In this document: piece after piece, positions 20,400 to 31,929 of the stretch
Position numbering within the stretch: the first letter of the stretch is position 1
How the letters are laid out: each line of letters starts with the position of its first letter
Source of the DNA: Eurosta solidaginis
Taxonomy: Eukaryota; Arthropoda; Insecta; Diptera; Tephritidae
NCBI RefSeq assembly: GCF_040869045.1
Contig: NC_090320.1
Coordinates: forward strand, 149,070,941 to 149,134,940
Length of the DNA stretch: 64,000 bases
Direction of reading: 5' to 3'
The notes under the pieces: model-generated
Told to the model about the DNA's origin: nothing
Seen by the model: only the letters and a program-made list of their open reading frames with translations
Database searches by the model: none
Program-made: the position numbers and the translations under genes

Positions 20400-21017
20400 A
20401 AGGTCGCTATCCGGAGCCGATTGTGTAGTCGCCCTTCAACGGTCCCGTGGTTATCTATGCTGCGCATGGAGGCCACCCGAAGGTTGGCGCATTATCTGGA
20501 CAATGCGTTCAGAGCCAGACCGGACGCAAAGCGGGAAAATCTTCAACCACACGTACACCACCAACTTAACGGCGACGGAGCCGGAACGAACCTTGAGGCC
20601 CGCCACGGTTTTAACGGGACGTGGGCAGGTGCCTACCAGCCGTTTCGATAGGGTTTCACCCCGACCTACTAAGGTGGCAGAATACCGCACCTACCAGCCC
20701 AAAGTCATCAATTCCTAAACATAGTCAAAATCAAAGTCCCCAATAATCCAGTTCGTCACCGTTGTGGACCGATCTTGACCCTTAACAGGGTCCTCCCTCC
20801 CCTGAGCTCGGCACAATGACTCAGGGGTGCGGGTTTTATCGAGTTGTCCTCTCTAGATCCGCCATTATCAGTAGAAGCAGGGGCACCTCTTGCAGGACGT
20901 AATAACTAATCACATGTGACAATTCGTCACTATGGCCGGTCTAAGAATGATACCAGTCCCTGATCCAGAGCCTGGAACCACGTATTATATCCAAGACAAG
21001 TATCTTAACCCCCATTT
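20400..21017 (-). other. Probable 5' UTR of the LOA-like LINE
   Basis: This GC-richer stretch runs upstream of ORF1 to the 12-bp target duplication at 21018. Short open frames are present (for example 20201-20476), but none has a recognisable motif. An internal promoter is expected at the 5' end but cannot be pinpointed. Confidence 0.55.
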
Positions 21018-21029
21018 TTATTTTGTTTA
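21018..21029. repeat. LINE target-site duplication, right
   Basis: ttattttgttta is the partner of 15093-15104. Confidence 0.85.
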
Positions 21030-21700
21030 AATACTGAAGAAATTCATGCCTTTCTACATTCTTTTAAAATTACATATAAAATTTTAACATGATGGATAAT
21101 AAGTGGGTCTTTTCCAGGTCTGGTAAAATTATGAAAAATCGGATTTCGTGGAACTGTAGAAAAATGTTGAAATTTGATTTTTGTACTGATAAAGTTTGAG
21201 TAAACCGCTGCTAAATAGCGTAAACCATTAGTGAGAGAAATCTCGTCGTTAGAAAGCTCTTCGTCTTGTTTCTTATATTTCCATTCATATTTTGGAAAAA
21301 ATGTTAGCACAGGAATATAATATACGTCTGTCCAAATATTACAGCCAAATTGAACTGCTAAAGGCGATTTTATCTTCAGAAGGTGGAAGGTGGAAACTAA
21401 ATATGTAATGGATGGCAGCATCTAATCCAAGCAGAGGTACACTCTTAAAGACCAAATTGATGTAATACATAAATAAAAAAAAAAAGAAGATACAAAATTT
21501 GCAAGTACATTCTTTATATAAATGGATCAAAATAAACGAAAAATGTCTCCTCAAACGAAATATAATATTTTTGACCTCTGATGTTCAGCATTTAATAAAA
21601 CCACTTTAATAATATGTATGTATGAGAAACAAAGCTATAAAGGAGAACCGCACATTACCGAACCTCTATTTGCTTAAAATTGAGGTTGATTGGAAATTCC
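21030..21700. repeat. Repeated host element, right part of copy 1
   Basis: It matches 35475-35754 and then 48974-49350 with few differences. The second copy is interrupted by the 13-kb LTR element at a point corresponding to about 21327-21330. Short minus-strand frames (21044-21421) exist in both copies but show no known motif. The element is therefore an unclassified repeat, possibly a remnant of a DNA transposon. Confidence 0.8.
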
Positions 21701-22130
21701 GTAGTAAAGACAATTGAAGGTACATTTATTGCGCTCCTCCTTTATATTTTTGTTCCTCCTAAATATTCTTATAGTCGTTATGTTGAAATTTGAATATCAA
21801 AGTTCAACAAGATTATGTCTGTATTTGAGAAGACGTTTTTCGTTTCTTTTGGTTTAAAGGAAACTCTTAGAAAATTGTTATCTTTTTTATTTTCTCCTTT
21901 TTTTTTGCATTGGCTTGGTCTTAAGAACTACAAATGTGTGAGGATGCAATTTTGTAGGTTAATGAGAAGTTACCTAAAATTCGCTCATTTGACTTGAAAT
22001 TTCGTACCGGGCACCTCCTATTAGAGGTTATCCCCTTATATAATACACCATAATTGGGTTCTCATATACATATCAGTTATTAAGTTTGTAGCTCAGTAGG
22101 AGGTTAAATAAGGTTAGGTTTAATTGGCCG
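21701..22130. other. Unassigned spacer
   Basis: This AT-rich stretch has no convincing gene. It includes a short aggttaaataaggttaggtt repeat near 22100. Confidence 0.5.
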
Positions 22131-22132
22131 GT

Positions 22133-22345
22133 CTAAGAGGACTTCACATAGATTGAATGAGTCCATAATGTTACCAGAGGTCCACGCACACTGAGCCCAG
22201 AAACATTTCCTCCTGGTGAGAGCCATAAATGCCGTCTTGGATGTTCCTCTGTGCGACTCGCAGCAACATTTGACTCTTTGTCCTGCTCTAACACCTTCGT
22301 CGTGACGGATGGATTATTCCGGTCAATTTCTGAAAGGCTACCCAA
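22133..22345 (-). pseudogene. Short ORF1 fragment of the left-hand LINE family
   Basis: On the minus strand the frame reads TTKVLEQDKESNVAASRTEE, very close to the ORF1 C-terminus at about 1640-1760. The neighbouring gcccagaaacatttcctcct matches the ORF2 start region around 1400. The two pieces are joined by deletion, so this is a rearranged scrap of the same LINE family. Confidence 0.7.
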
Positions 22346-23514
22346 TGAACTCCAATCTTAATACCTCATACGTAGTTGAGAACCCGATGAAAATAATTAA
22401 ATGAGGGTGAAAATCCAGATAGGTAGCGCCCGGGTCGAGATATAAAGAAATTACGTACCATACGGCGTAATCTTGCGATCATAGTTCATAGGACCCGAAC
22501 AATGCAAACAATTAGAAATTTCATTCAAGCTAAGGACCTAAATTTAGAGCATGGACCAGAGATCAATGGCATTTTAACATGTGTGACAAATAGTTTTGCT
22601 AAGAGATGCCCGGCTCTAGATAATTCTGAAAATCGTACTGATTGAATTGAATCCTGCGATACAGTTTTGGGAGACTCCCCACTGAACTGCAATCTTAATA
22701 CCTCATACGTTTAGTTCTATTTTCACAAATATTTCGACCCATGCGCCACCTAGTGTAAATTATTTCTACTTTTGTTGTATCATCACGGTGACCATAAGTA
22801 AGTATTCAAGTTTGAGAAGTTACTTAAAAATCGATCCCAAGATTCCACATGGTCTAATTGGATATTCCATATATCTTGCCTTATTTAGACTATTTTTATC
22901 CTAAATATTACGATCATATAAAGCTGTAGTTTATAAGTTTCACGTTCCTCGATTATCGGGAAGTCACCTAAAAACCGATCTCAAGATTCACAATTTCATA
23001 TGAATCTTTCAATAAGCTCGACAAGTGCGGCATATAGGGGAAATTGTTTCTCTTTTTGTTGCATTGCCACGATGACCTGAACTATGTGTACGGTTTGATC
23101 TTTCTACCTCCAAATGGACTTTCTGTATATATCTTTATATATCGACCCCTTCCCCATCTAGATTTTTTTTATTTTGAATATTACAACCCTACTTGAAGCT
23201 TTGGGCCTACTTCATTTACCTAGGTTTTCGGGAAGTCACCATACAGGTGACTGGTACTTCAGATTTGATGTTTAATAAACAAAATACATGGAGTGCCTAT
23301 GTTTTTGCGTATGTATGTCGCGCTTTGTCAACTGGAAAAGTTTCGCAAAGGGTTTCCCCTAAGTTTACTTCTTAATCTTACAGGATATTTGCCAACGGCA
23401 TAGTGATGTACCAAACTTGCAAAGATTCGCCTTAAATATTGAAATTGAACTTTAATTACTATTCGATACCCCTTAAGCGGTTGCAATTAGGACCAATAGT
23501 TATATATTACTTAC
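22346..23514. other. Unassigned spacer with a repeated 25-bp motif
   Basis: The segment ctgcaatcttaatacctcat near 22690 also appears as tccaatcttaatacctcat near 22350, about 340 bp apart. No gene or RNA is recognised in the rest. Confidence 0.5.
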
Positions 23515-23850
23515 TTAATTGGCGCTAAACCATTTAAACGGTTATAACCGCCAAACAAGGCGCACCAGTCGCTTCATAGTTATGCGAACTGGTGTCAATT
23601 GGTTTCAAGAAAGAAATTTAGATCGTTTTCGACCTGATACTCCCAGCGGAGTTAGAGCTTCCCCTTCTTCTGCTTCCATAGGTGGGCTCCGATAAGAATA
23701 ACTTTTAGTACGGAGCATCATCTTTCATTCGCATAACATGACCTAGCCAGCGTAACCGCCGTGCTTTAGTTCAGTGAACTATGTTAATGTCTGCATAAAG
23801 CTCGTAATTTAATCTTCCACGATACTCGCCATCGCTTATATATTATATAG
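23515..23850 (-). pseudogene. Relic of a LINE ORF2 C-terminus
   Basis: On the minus strand a frame reads RLRWLGHVMRMKDDAP, then GSRRRGSSNSAG in a neighbouring frame. The RLRWLGHVxRM...RRRGRP-type ending is the usual C-terminal tail of RTE-like or related LINE proteins. The 5' flank on the plus strand (acttacttaattggcgcta) is typical of the same repeat in higher flies. It is too short and too broken to be functional. Confidence 0.6.
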
Positions 23851-23884
23851 CTTATTATAAAATTGTAGGATTTGGGAACTAAAA

Positions 23885-25455
23885 AACGAAAAAATTTAAT
23901 TTGAAATTACCCTGACGGGATCCCGAAAACAACCCGGAAATTATCCCGGAAGGATCCTCAAATGATCCCGGAACGTTCCTGAAAAAGATGCCGAAGGGTC
24001 CCCAAATGATCCCGAAACAGTCACGAAATGACCCTGACGGGATCCAGAAATGATCCCGGAAGGTTCCCATATGGATCCCGAAAACTATCCCGAAATGTTC
24101 CCGAAAAAGCCCCGAAATGACCCTGGCGGAATCGCGGACGGATTGCGAAAGTCATCCAGAAATGATGTCTGAAGGGTCCCAGAATCATCCCGAAATAGTC
24201 CCGATATTACCCTAACGGGGTCCCGAAAATCATTCAGAAATTCTCCCGGAGGGGTCCCAAAATGATCCCGAAATAGTCCCGAAATGAACTTGACGGGACC
24301 CCGCACGGACGCCGAATATAATACAAAAATTATCCCTGAAGGGTCCCAAAATGATCCCGAAATAGTCCCGAAAAAGCAACGAAATAACCCTGACGGGATC
24401 CCGAACGAATTCCGAAAACCATCCAGAATTGATCTCTGAAGGGTCCGCGAAAGAGTCCCGAATAAGTCCCGAAATTATCCTGACGGGATCCCGAAAATAA
24501 TCCAGAAATTATCAGGGAAGGGTCCCCAAATGATTCCGGAACAGTCCCGAAAAAGATGCCGGAAGGGCCCCCAAATGATCCCGAAATAGTCCCGAAAGGA
24601 CCCTGACGGGATTCGAAAATGAGACCGAAACGATACCGAACCGGCGGGATCCCAGATGGATCCCGAAAACTATACCGAAATGACCCTGGGGGATCCCGGA
24701 CGGATCGCGAAAATCATCCAGAAATGATGCCGGAAGGGTCCAAACTCATCCCGAAAAATTCCAGAAATTACCCTAACGAGATCCCGAAAGTCATCTAGAA
24801 ATTAACCCGGAAGGGCCACGAAATGACCCTGACGGGAACCGGAATAGTCCCGTATGGATCCCGAAAGCCATCCAGAAATGATCCTGTAAAAGTCCAGAAA
24901 TTACCCTGACATTGTCCAGAAAAAGTCCCGAAATTACCCCGACAGGATCCCGGACGGATCCCGAAAACTTCCCAGAAATGATCCCGGAAGGGTTCCAAAA
25001 TGATACCGAAATAGTCCCAAAAAAGTCCTGATATGACCCGACGGGATCCTCTAAACCATCCAGAAATTATGCCAGAAGGGTTAAAAATTGACCCCGAAAT
25101 AGTTCCGAGATTACCCTGACGGGATCCTGAATACCATCTAGAAATGATCCTGGAATAGTCCCGAAAAAGTCCCAAAATAACCCCGACGGGAACCCGGACG
25201 GATCCCGAAAACCATACAGAAATGATCCCGGAAGAGTCCCAAAATGAATGAATAATCCCACAGTGATCACGAAATAGTCCCGAAAAAGTCCCGAATTGAC
25301 CCCGTCGGGATCCCGTATGGATCCCGAAAACCATCCATAAATTATTCCGGAAGAGTCCCAAAATGATCCCGAAAAGGTTCAGAAAGAGTTCTGAAATGAC
25401 CCCAACGGGATCCCGGACGGATGCCGAAGACCATCTTGAAAAGATCCCGGAAGGA
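23885..25455. repeat. 'gatcccg' tandem array, orientation A (left arm of a foldback)
   Basis: The module composition is the same as at 12440-14345 (gatcccgaaatagtcccgaa, gacgggatcccg, ccatccagaaat). It is followed by a 400-bp spacer and then by the same repeat in inverse orientation, so the region can fold back on itself. ORFs here are repeat translations only. Confidence 0.9.
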
Positions 25456-25854
25456 TCTCGATATGACCCTGAGGGGATTACAAATAAGTTGAAGCTAATT
25501 ATAAAAGCATGTTAATAAGGCAGAAGCCGCGTTGAAGCGAATGAAAAGTTATATACAAACAAACATACTGGTAATGCTAATAAAAGCGTGCTAATAAAAA
25601 CAATTGAAGGAAGGCGGATGGCGGGAGGAGAAGGAGAGCACCACTGATCGTTATTCCAAAATTGTTTAGATCTCGATCTGTATGAGGCAGATACCAAAAA
25701 TTATTGATTTGGGAGAAAATTTACATTGAGTTATAACAATTTATAGATTTTGCACCAGAGTGGTGAGGAGGGGCGGGAGAGGGGGGAGGGAGGTGTCACT
25801 GCTCACTTTGTAAGCCCACGACTTATTTGACCCATTGAGTTTGTAATATTGGTG
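25456..25854. other. Spacer (loop) between inverted arrays
   Basis: This single-copy-looking loop starts gattacaaataagttgaagc and ends cattgagtttgtaatattgg. It includes a G-rich tract (gaggggcgggagagggggga, near 25770). Its reverse complement recurs at 30396-30840, which shows that loop and arrays form one mobile or duplicated unit. Confidence 0.8.
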
Positions 25855-27235
25855 AAGGTCATTTTGGGACCCTCCCGGGATAATTTCTGTATGATTTTCG
25901 AGATCTGTCCGGGATCCCGTCGGATTTTTTTCGTGACTTTTTCCGGCCTATTGCGGGATCATTTGCGGGCCCTTCAGAGATAAATTCTGGATGGCTTTCG
26001 GGATCCGTCCGCGATCGCGTCAGGGTAATTTCGGTACTTTTTCGGGACTATTTCGGCATCATTTTGGGACCCCTCTGGTATAATTTCTGGATGATTTTCG
26101 GGATCTGTCCGGAATCCCGTTGCAGTTATTTCGGGACTATTTCGGGATCATTTTGGTACCATTTCGGGATTCGTCCGGCATCCCGTCGGAGTTATTTCGG
26201 GACTTTTCCGGGATCATTTGGGGATCCCTCCAGAGTAATTTCTGGATGGTTTTCGGGATCCCGTCAGGGTCATTTCGGGCATTTTTCGTGACTATTTCGA
26301 GATCATTTGGAGACCCTCCCGGCATTATTTCGGGATGGTTTTCGGGATCCATACGGAATTCCGTCAGCGTACTCCCGGAACTTTTTCAGGGCTATATCGG
26401 TTTCCGTTAAAAACATTTCGGGACTTTTTTTGGGAGTGCTTCGGGATCATTTGAGGCTACTTCACGGATAATTTCTGGATGGTTATGGGGGTCGCGTCGG
26501 GGTAATTTCAGGAGTTTTTCAGGACTATTTCGGGGTCAATTGCGGGCTTTTCAGAGATCAATTCTGGATGGTTTTCGGCTTCCGTGCGGGATCCCGTTAA
26601 TGGTTTTCTGGGACCTTTTCCGGGTAGTTTCGGGATCATTTGCGAGCCCTTCAGACATCAATTCTGGATGGTTTTCGGGATTCGTCCGGCATCCCGTCAG
26701 GGTCATTTCGCGACTTTTTCGGGACAATTTCGGAATCATTTTGGGACCCCTCCGGGATGACTTCTGGCTGATTTTGGGACCATTTCGGGATAATTTCTGA
26801 ATGATTTTCGGGATTCGTCCGTGATGTCGTGGGAGTTATTTCGGGACTTTTCCGGGATCATTTGGGGATCCCTCCAGAGTCATTTCTGGATGGTTTCCGG
26901 GATCCCGTCAGGGCATTTTCGGGACTTTTTCGGGGCTATTTCTATATCATTTGGAGACGCTTCCGGCATTATTTCGGGATGTTTTTCGGGATTCATACGG
27001 AATCCCGTCAGCGTATTTTCGGAGCTATATCGGGTTCCGTCAAAAATATTTCGGGCCTTTTTTGGAAGTATTTCGAGATCAATTCTGGATGGTTTTCGGG
27101 ATCCGTCCGGGATCCCTTTGGGGTCATTTCGGGACTTTTTCGGGGCTATTTCGGAATCATTTTGGGAACCCTCCTGGCTAATTTCTGCCTGATTTTCGGG
27201 ATTTGTCCGTGATCCCGTCGGCATCATTTCGTTAC
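25855..27235. repeat. 'cgggatc' tandem array, orientation B (right arm of a foldback)
   Basis: It is the reverse complement of the A-type repeat (ttcgggatccgtccgggatc, tttcgggactttttcgggac). With 23885-25455 it forms an imperfect inverted repeat of about 1.4-1.5 kb per arm. Confidence 0.9.
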
Positions 27236-27447
27236 TATTTTGGTATCAATTATTTACTATTTTATTTATTAACATATAAATATTTGTCCTGATACAACAA
27301 TTTAAAACAGAATTCTTAAAGTGCCAGCTACGTGGGACCCTTCCGGGATCAATTTAGGTCTCTTGGCAACCGGTAGTTCAGCACACATGCCTTTTTAAGT
27401 TATGAGCTTTTATGGCCATGGATTTGCTGCAAATTATTGGTAATTAA
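27236..27447. other. Spacer with stray array monomer
   Basis: AT-rich DNA with one isolated gggacccttccgggatcaat fragment near 27333. No gene. Confidence 0.5.
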
Positions 27448-27715
27448 AATTCGTTATATTTTATCTATAATATCGAACACAGCTTTTTCGTTCTATTTTT
27501 GAGTTTTCTAAATGAATCCTGTAACGAACTGCTATACCTATAATTACACTTTTTGTAATATTTTCATTAACTAAATACCCGAAAAAGCAACACTATTTTC
27601 ATCCAAAATTCTCTTTGGTTTTAGCTAATTGTAGTTTCACTCCTTTGTTCTATGAGTAGTAATTCTTTAACCCCTGTCATATCAATTAATTTAACTTAAA
27701 AACAAAATCTATTTT
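27448..27715. repeat. Repeat X, uninterrupted copy
   Basis: The sequence from aaaattcgttatattttatc through aatatcgaacacagcttttt to ttaacttaaaaacaaaat matches 32290-32924 except for the SINE inserted in the latter. No coding content. Confidence 0.85.
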
Positions 27716-27935
27716 TTTTTTTTAATTAGAAAAAACTGTATTGTACTATTCATGTAAGCGTGCCTTTCAGCTTATCAGCTCATTTGTTTCGTTTTTTTAC
27801 TCTATTACAAAAATAAAATACATTAGACAAAAATAATTTTTAACCAGATAACTTGATAAGGAGGCAAACGTGCATAGCACATATATTTTATTTTCTCCTT
27901 GCGGACGGGGCCGCGGATAAAGGCTAGTATATATT
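27716..27935. other. AT-rich spacer
   Basis: Holds a T-run and a short GC patch (gcggacggggccgcgg, 27901). No gene. Confidence 0.5.
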
Positions 27936-28369
27936 ATAAATGGGAAAGTTTGGATGTTTGGATGTTTGTATGTTTGGATGTGTGTCCAGACGTTTTTCTT
28001 TGTGACTCAATCACGCAAGAACGGCGGAACGGATTTGGATGAAATTTGGCACACATATAGCCAATAGTCTAGAAGGATCTACTAGCTATATTTTTTTGAA
28101 AAGGGGAAATGTCCCCGCCCCCTAGTACAGTTATAATATAATTAGAACGGCTAGACGGATTTTGATGAAATTTGGGACAGATATAGTAGTCTATTGGCGA
28201 AATTTTTTCGATCATGGAAATGGGTGAGGGGTCCCACGACCCCTTCGAATAATTACTTTTTAACAATTTTTACAAATTATAACTTTACGTATATTGACCT
28301 TCACCAATGTTACAAACTCAATGGGTCAAATAAGTCGAGGGCTTACAGAATGAGCAGATACCTACCTCG
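27936..28369. repeat. Inverted copy of the array-flanking module
   Basis: Reverse complement of 14440-14915 (atgggaaagtttggatgttt ... gggtgaggggtcccacgacc), then of the end of the 25456-25854 loop (gaccttcaccaatgttacaa). It leads directly into an orientation-B array, so it mirrors the order seen at 12.4-14.9 kb. Confidence 0.8.
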
Positions 28370-30395
28370 TCCGGGATCCCGTCGGGATCAATTCGGGACT
28401 TTTTTCGTGACTATTACGAGTTCGTTTTGGGACTCTTCCGGGATCATTTCTGTATAATTTTTGGGATCCGTTCAGGGTCCCGTCGGGGTTATTTTGGAAC
28501 TTTTTCGGGACTATTCCTGGATCATTTCTAGATGGTACTCGTGATCCCGTCAGGGTCAATTCGGGACTTTTCAGGACTATTTCGAGGTCAATTGCGGACA
28601 CTTCAGATAGCAATTCTGAATGGTTTTCTGAATCCGTCCGGTATCTCGTCGGGGTAATTTCGGGACTCTTTCGGGATCTTTGGAACTCTTCCGGGATCAT
28701 TTCTGGATGGTTTTCGGGATCTTTGGAACTCTTCCGGGATCATTTCTGGATGGTTTTCGGGATCCCTCCGAGATCCCGTCGGAATCATTTCGGGACAATT
28801 TCGCGATCATTTTGTGAATCTTCCGGTTTTCATTTCTGTCCGGGATCCCGTTGGGGTTTTTTTTGGGACATTTTTGGGACAATGTCAGGGTTATTTCGGG
28901 ACTGTTCCGGGATCATTTGGGGATCCTTCCGAAATAGTTTCTGGATGGTTTTCCGGATCCCGTCAGGGTAATTTCGGGACTTTTTCAGAACTATTTCGGG
29001 GTCGGTTGCGGACCCTTCAGAGATCATTTCTCTATGATTTTCGGGACCTGTCGGGGATACCTTCAGAGTTTTTTGGCGACTTTTTCTGGGATATTTTGCG
29101 GACCCTTTAGAGGTCAATTCTGGAAGGTTTTCGGGATCCGCCCGGGACCCCTCAAGGTCATTTCGGGACTATTTCGGAATCATTTTGGGACCCCTCAGGG
29201 ATATTTTGTGGATGATTTGCGGGGTCTGTCCTGGATCCCGTCGGAGTTATTTCGGGTCATTTTGCGACCCTTCCGGGATAATTTCTGTATGATTTTCGAG
29301 ATCTGTCCGGGATCCCGTTGGAGTTTTTTCGTGACTATTTCCGGGCTATTACGGAATCATTTGCGTACCCTTCAGAGATCAATTCTGGACGGCTTTCGGG
29401 ATCCGTCCGCGATCTCGTCAGGGTCATTTCGGGACTTTTTCGGGACCCCTCTGGTATAATTTCTGGATGAATTTCGGGATCTGTCCGGGATCTCGTTGGA
29501 GTTATTTCAGAACTTTTTTGGGACTACTTCGGGATCATTTTTGTACCATTTCGGGATTCGTCCTGGATCCCGTCGGAGTTTTTTGGGGACTTTTCCGGGA
29601 TAATTTGGGGATCCCTCCAGAGTAATTTCTGGATGGTTTTCGGAATCCCGTCAGGGTCATTTCGGGCATTTTTCGGGACTATTTCGAGATCATTTGGAGA
29701 CCCTCCCGGCATTATTTCGGGATGGTTTTCGGGATCAATACGGAATTCCGTCAGCGTACTCTCGGAACTTTTTCAGGGCTATATCGGTTTCCGTTAAAAA
29801 CATTTCGGGAATTTTTTTGGGAGTGCTTCGGGATCATTTGAGGATACTTCACGGATAATTTCTGGATGGTTATGGGGGTCGAGTCGGGGTAATTTCAGGA
29901 GTTTTTCAGGACTATTTCGGGGTCAATTGCGGGCTTTTCAGAGATCAATTCTGGATGGGTTTCGGCTTCCGTGCGGGATCCCGTCAATGGTTTTTTGGGG
30001 ATATTTTCCGGGCAATTTCGGAATCATTTGCGAGCCCTTCAGACATCAATTCTGGATGGTTTTCGGAATTCGTCCGGCATCCCGTCAGGGTCATTTCGCG
30101 ACTTTTTCGGGACAATTTCGGAATCATTTTGGGACCCCTCCGGGATGACTTCTGGATGATTTTGGGCCCATTTCGGGATAATTTCTGAATGATTTTCGGG
30201 ATTCGTCCGTGATGTCGTGGGAGTTATTTCGGGACTTTTCCGGGATCATTTGGGGATCCCTTCAGAGTCATTTCTGGATGGTTTCCGGGATCCCGTCAGG
30301 GCAATTTCGGAACTTTTTCGGGGCTATTTCTATATCATTTGGAGACCCTTCCGGCATTATTTCGGGATGTTTTTCGGGATTCATACGGAATCAGC
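28370..30395. repeat. 'cgggatc' tandem array, orientation B (second block)
   Basis: Same repeat as 25855-27235. Long sub-blocks are near-duplicates of it: for example 29500-30390 parallels 26060-27000 monomer by monomer, including the tcatacggaat and gtccggcatcccgtc variants. This points to segmental duplication and not independent growth. Confidence 0.9.
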
Positions 30396-30840
30396 GTCCC
30401 CTTTCGACCCCTTCGAGCAATTACTTTTTAATTATTTTTACACATTATAACTTTACGTATACTGGCCTTCACCAATATCAAAGACTCAATGGGTCAAATA
30501 AGTCGAGGGCTTACAAAGTGAGCAGTGACACCCTCCGCTCCCCTCCCCCTCTTTCTATCCCTCTGGTGTAAAATCTATAAATTGTTATAATTCAATATAA
30601 ATTTTCTCCTAAATCAATAGTTTTTGGTATCTGGCACATAATGATCGAGATCTAAACAATTTTGGAAAAACGAGCAGCGGTACTTCTCGTCCCGCCATCC
30701 GCCCTCCATCAATTGTTTTTATTAGCACGCTTTTATTAGCTTTACCTCTAGGTTTCTTTGTAACTCTTCATTCGCTCCAACGCGCCTGCTGCCTTATTAA
30801 AATGGTTCTACAATTAGCTTCGCCTTATTTGTAATCATTC
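30396..30840. other. Inverted copy of the foldback loop
   Basis: Starts with ctttcgaccccttcgagcaa, then runs through gcctgctgccttatta to cgccttatttgtaatc, as the reverse complement of 25456-25854. It is here flanked by B-type array on both sides. Confidence 0.8.
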
Positions 30841-31810
30841 TTGGATGGTTTTCGGGATCCGTCTGGGATCCCGCCGGGATCATTTCGGGACTTTTTCGGT
30901 ACTATTTCGGGATAATTTTGGGACCCTTCCGGGATAATTTCTGTATAGTTTTCGGGATCCGTCCGGGATCCCGTCGGAGTTATTTTGGGATATTTTCGGG
31001 ACTATTCCGGGATCATTTGGAGACCCTTCCGGCATTATTTCGGTATGGTTTTCGGGATCCATACGGAATTCCGTCAGCGTAGTCTCGGAACTTTTGGGCT
31101 ATATCGGGTTCCGTCAAAAACATTTCGGGACTTCTTTTGGGAGTGCTTCGGGATCATTTGAGGATACTTCAGGGATAATATCTGGATGGTTATGGTGGTC
31201 GCGTTGGGGTAATTTCAGGACTTTTTCAGAACTATTTCGGGGTCAATTGAGGGCCTTTCAGAGATCAATTCTGAATGGTTTTCGGCTTCCGTGCGGGATC
31301 CCGTCAATGGTTTTTTGAGACCTTTTCCGCGCAATTTCGGGATAATTTGCGGGCGCTTCAGACATCATCGTCGTCCGGCATCCCGTCAGGGTCATATTGC
31401 AACTTTTTCGGGACTATTTTGGAATCATTTTGGGACCCCTCTGGGATGATTTCTGGATGATTTTGGGACCATTTCGGGATAATTTCTGAATGATTTTCGG
31501 GATTCGTCCGGGATGTCGTGGGAGTTATTTCGGGACTTTTCCGGGATCATTTGGGGATCCCTCCAGGGTCATTTCTGGATGGTTTCCGGGATCCCGTGAG
31601 GGTAATTTCGGGACTTTTTCGGGGCTATTTCTAGATAATTTGGAGACCCTTCCGGCATTATTTCGGGATGTTTTTCGGGATTCATACGGAATCCCGTCAG
31701 CGTACTTTCGGAGCTGTTTCGGGGCTATATCGGGTTCTGTCAAAAATATTTTGGTACTTTTTTGGAAGTATTTCGAGACCAATTCTGGATGGTTTTCAGG
31801 ATCCGTCCGG
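30841..31810. repeat. 'cgggatc' tandem array, orientation B (third block)
   Basis: Same repeat. It ends abruptly at gtccgggatgacattggagg, where a Penelope-like fragment begins. Confidence 0.9.
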
Positions 31811-31928
31811 GATGACATTGGAGGGACTGCGCATACAACAAAAACTACCAACAACGATTAACTTTAAAAAGGACGTTGATAATATTAATGCCTATGCGAC
31901 GTCAATAACAAACAATGTCTGGAGGTGA
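31808..31928 (+). pseudogene. C-terminal tail of a Penelope-like element protein
   Basis: The last 40 codons of an open frame running out of the array read EGLRIQQKLPTTINFKKDVD, then NINAYATSITN and a stop. This resembles the end of GIY-YIG endonucleases of Penelope-like elements (a short helix, then an IN-x-x-D-x-x-N pattern). The rest of the protein is missing, cut off by the array. The assignment is supported by the ribozyme-like fold 230 bp downstream, and is otherwise tentative. Confidence 0.45.
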
Positions 31929-31929
31929 C

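Larger units (their letters stand above)
15105..21017 (-). mobile_element. Full-length LOA-like non-LTR retrotransposon (5.9 kb), decayed
   Basis: The 12-mer ttattttgttta flanks the block at 15093-15104 and 21018-21029, and the uninterrupted counterpart at 35265-35755 shows the empty site. On the minus strand the order is 5' UTR (20400-21017), ORF1 (18920-20135), ORF2 with endonuclease, RT and RNase H (15219-18761), then a short 3' UTR (15105-15218) without poly-A. The endonuclease-RT-RNase H order suits LOA/I-type elements. Frameshifts and stops show it is dead. Confidence 0.9.

Noticed and set aside
12440..31810. Many ORFs of 60-190 codons in the gatcccg/cgggatc arrays (for example 13549-13992 minus, 24795-25361 minus, 26821-27192 plus)
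   Set aside because: They translate the repeat unit itself (GLFRDYFGI, GIISGWFSGS and the like) in either strand and frame, with composition set by the DNA repeat. They are not proteins.
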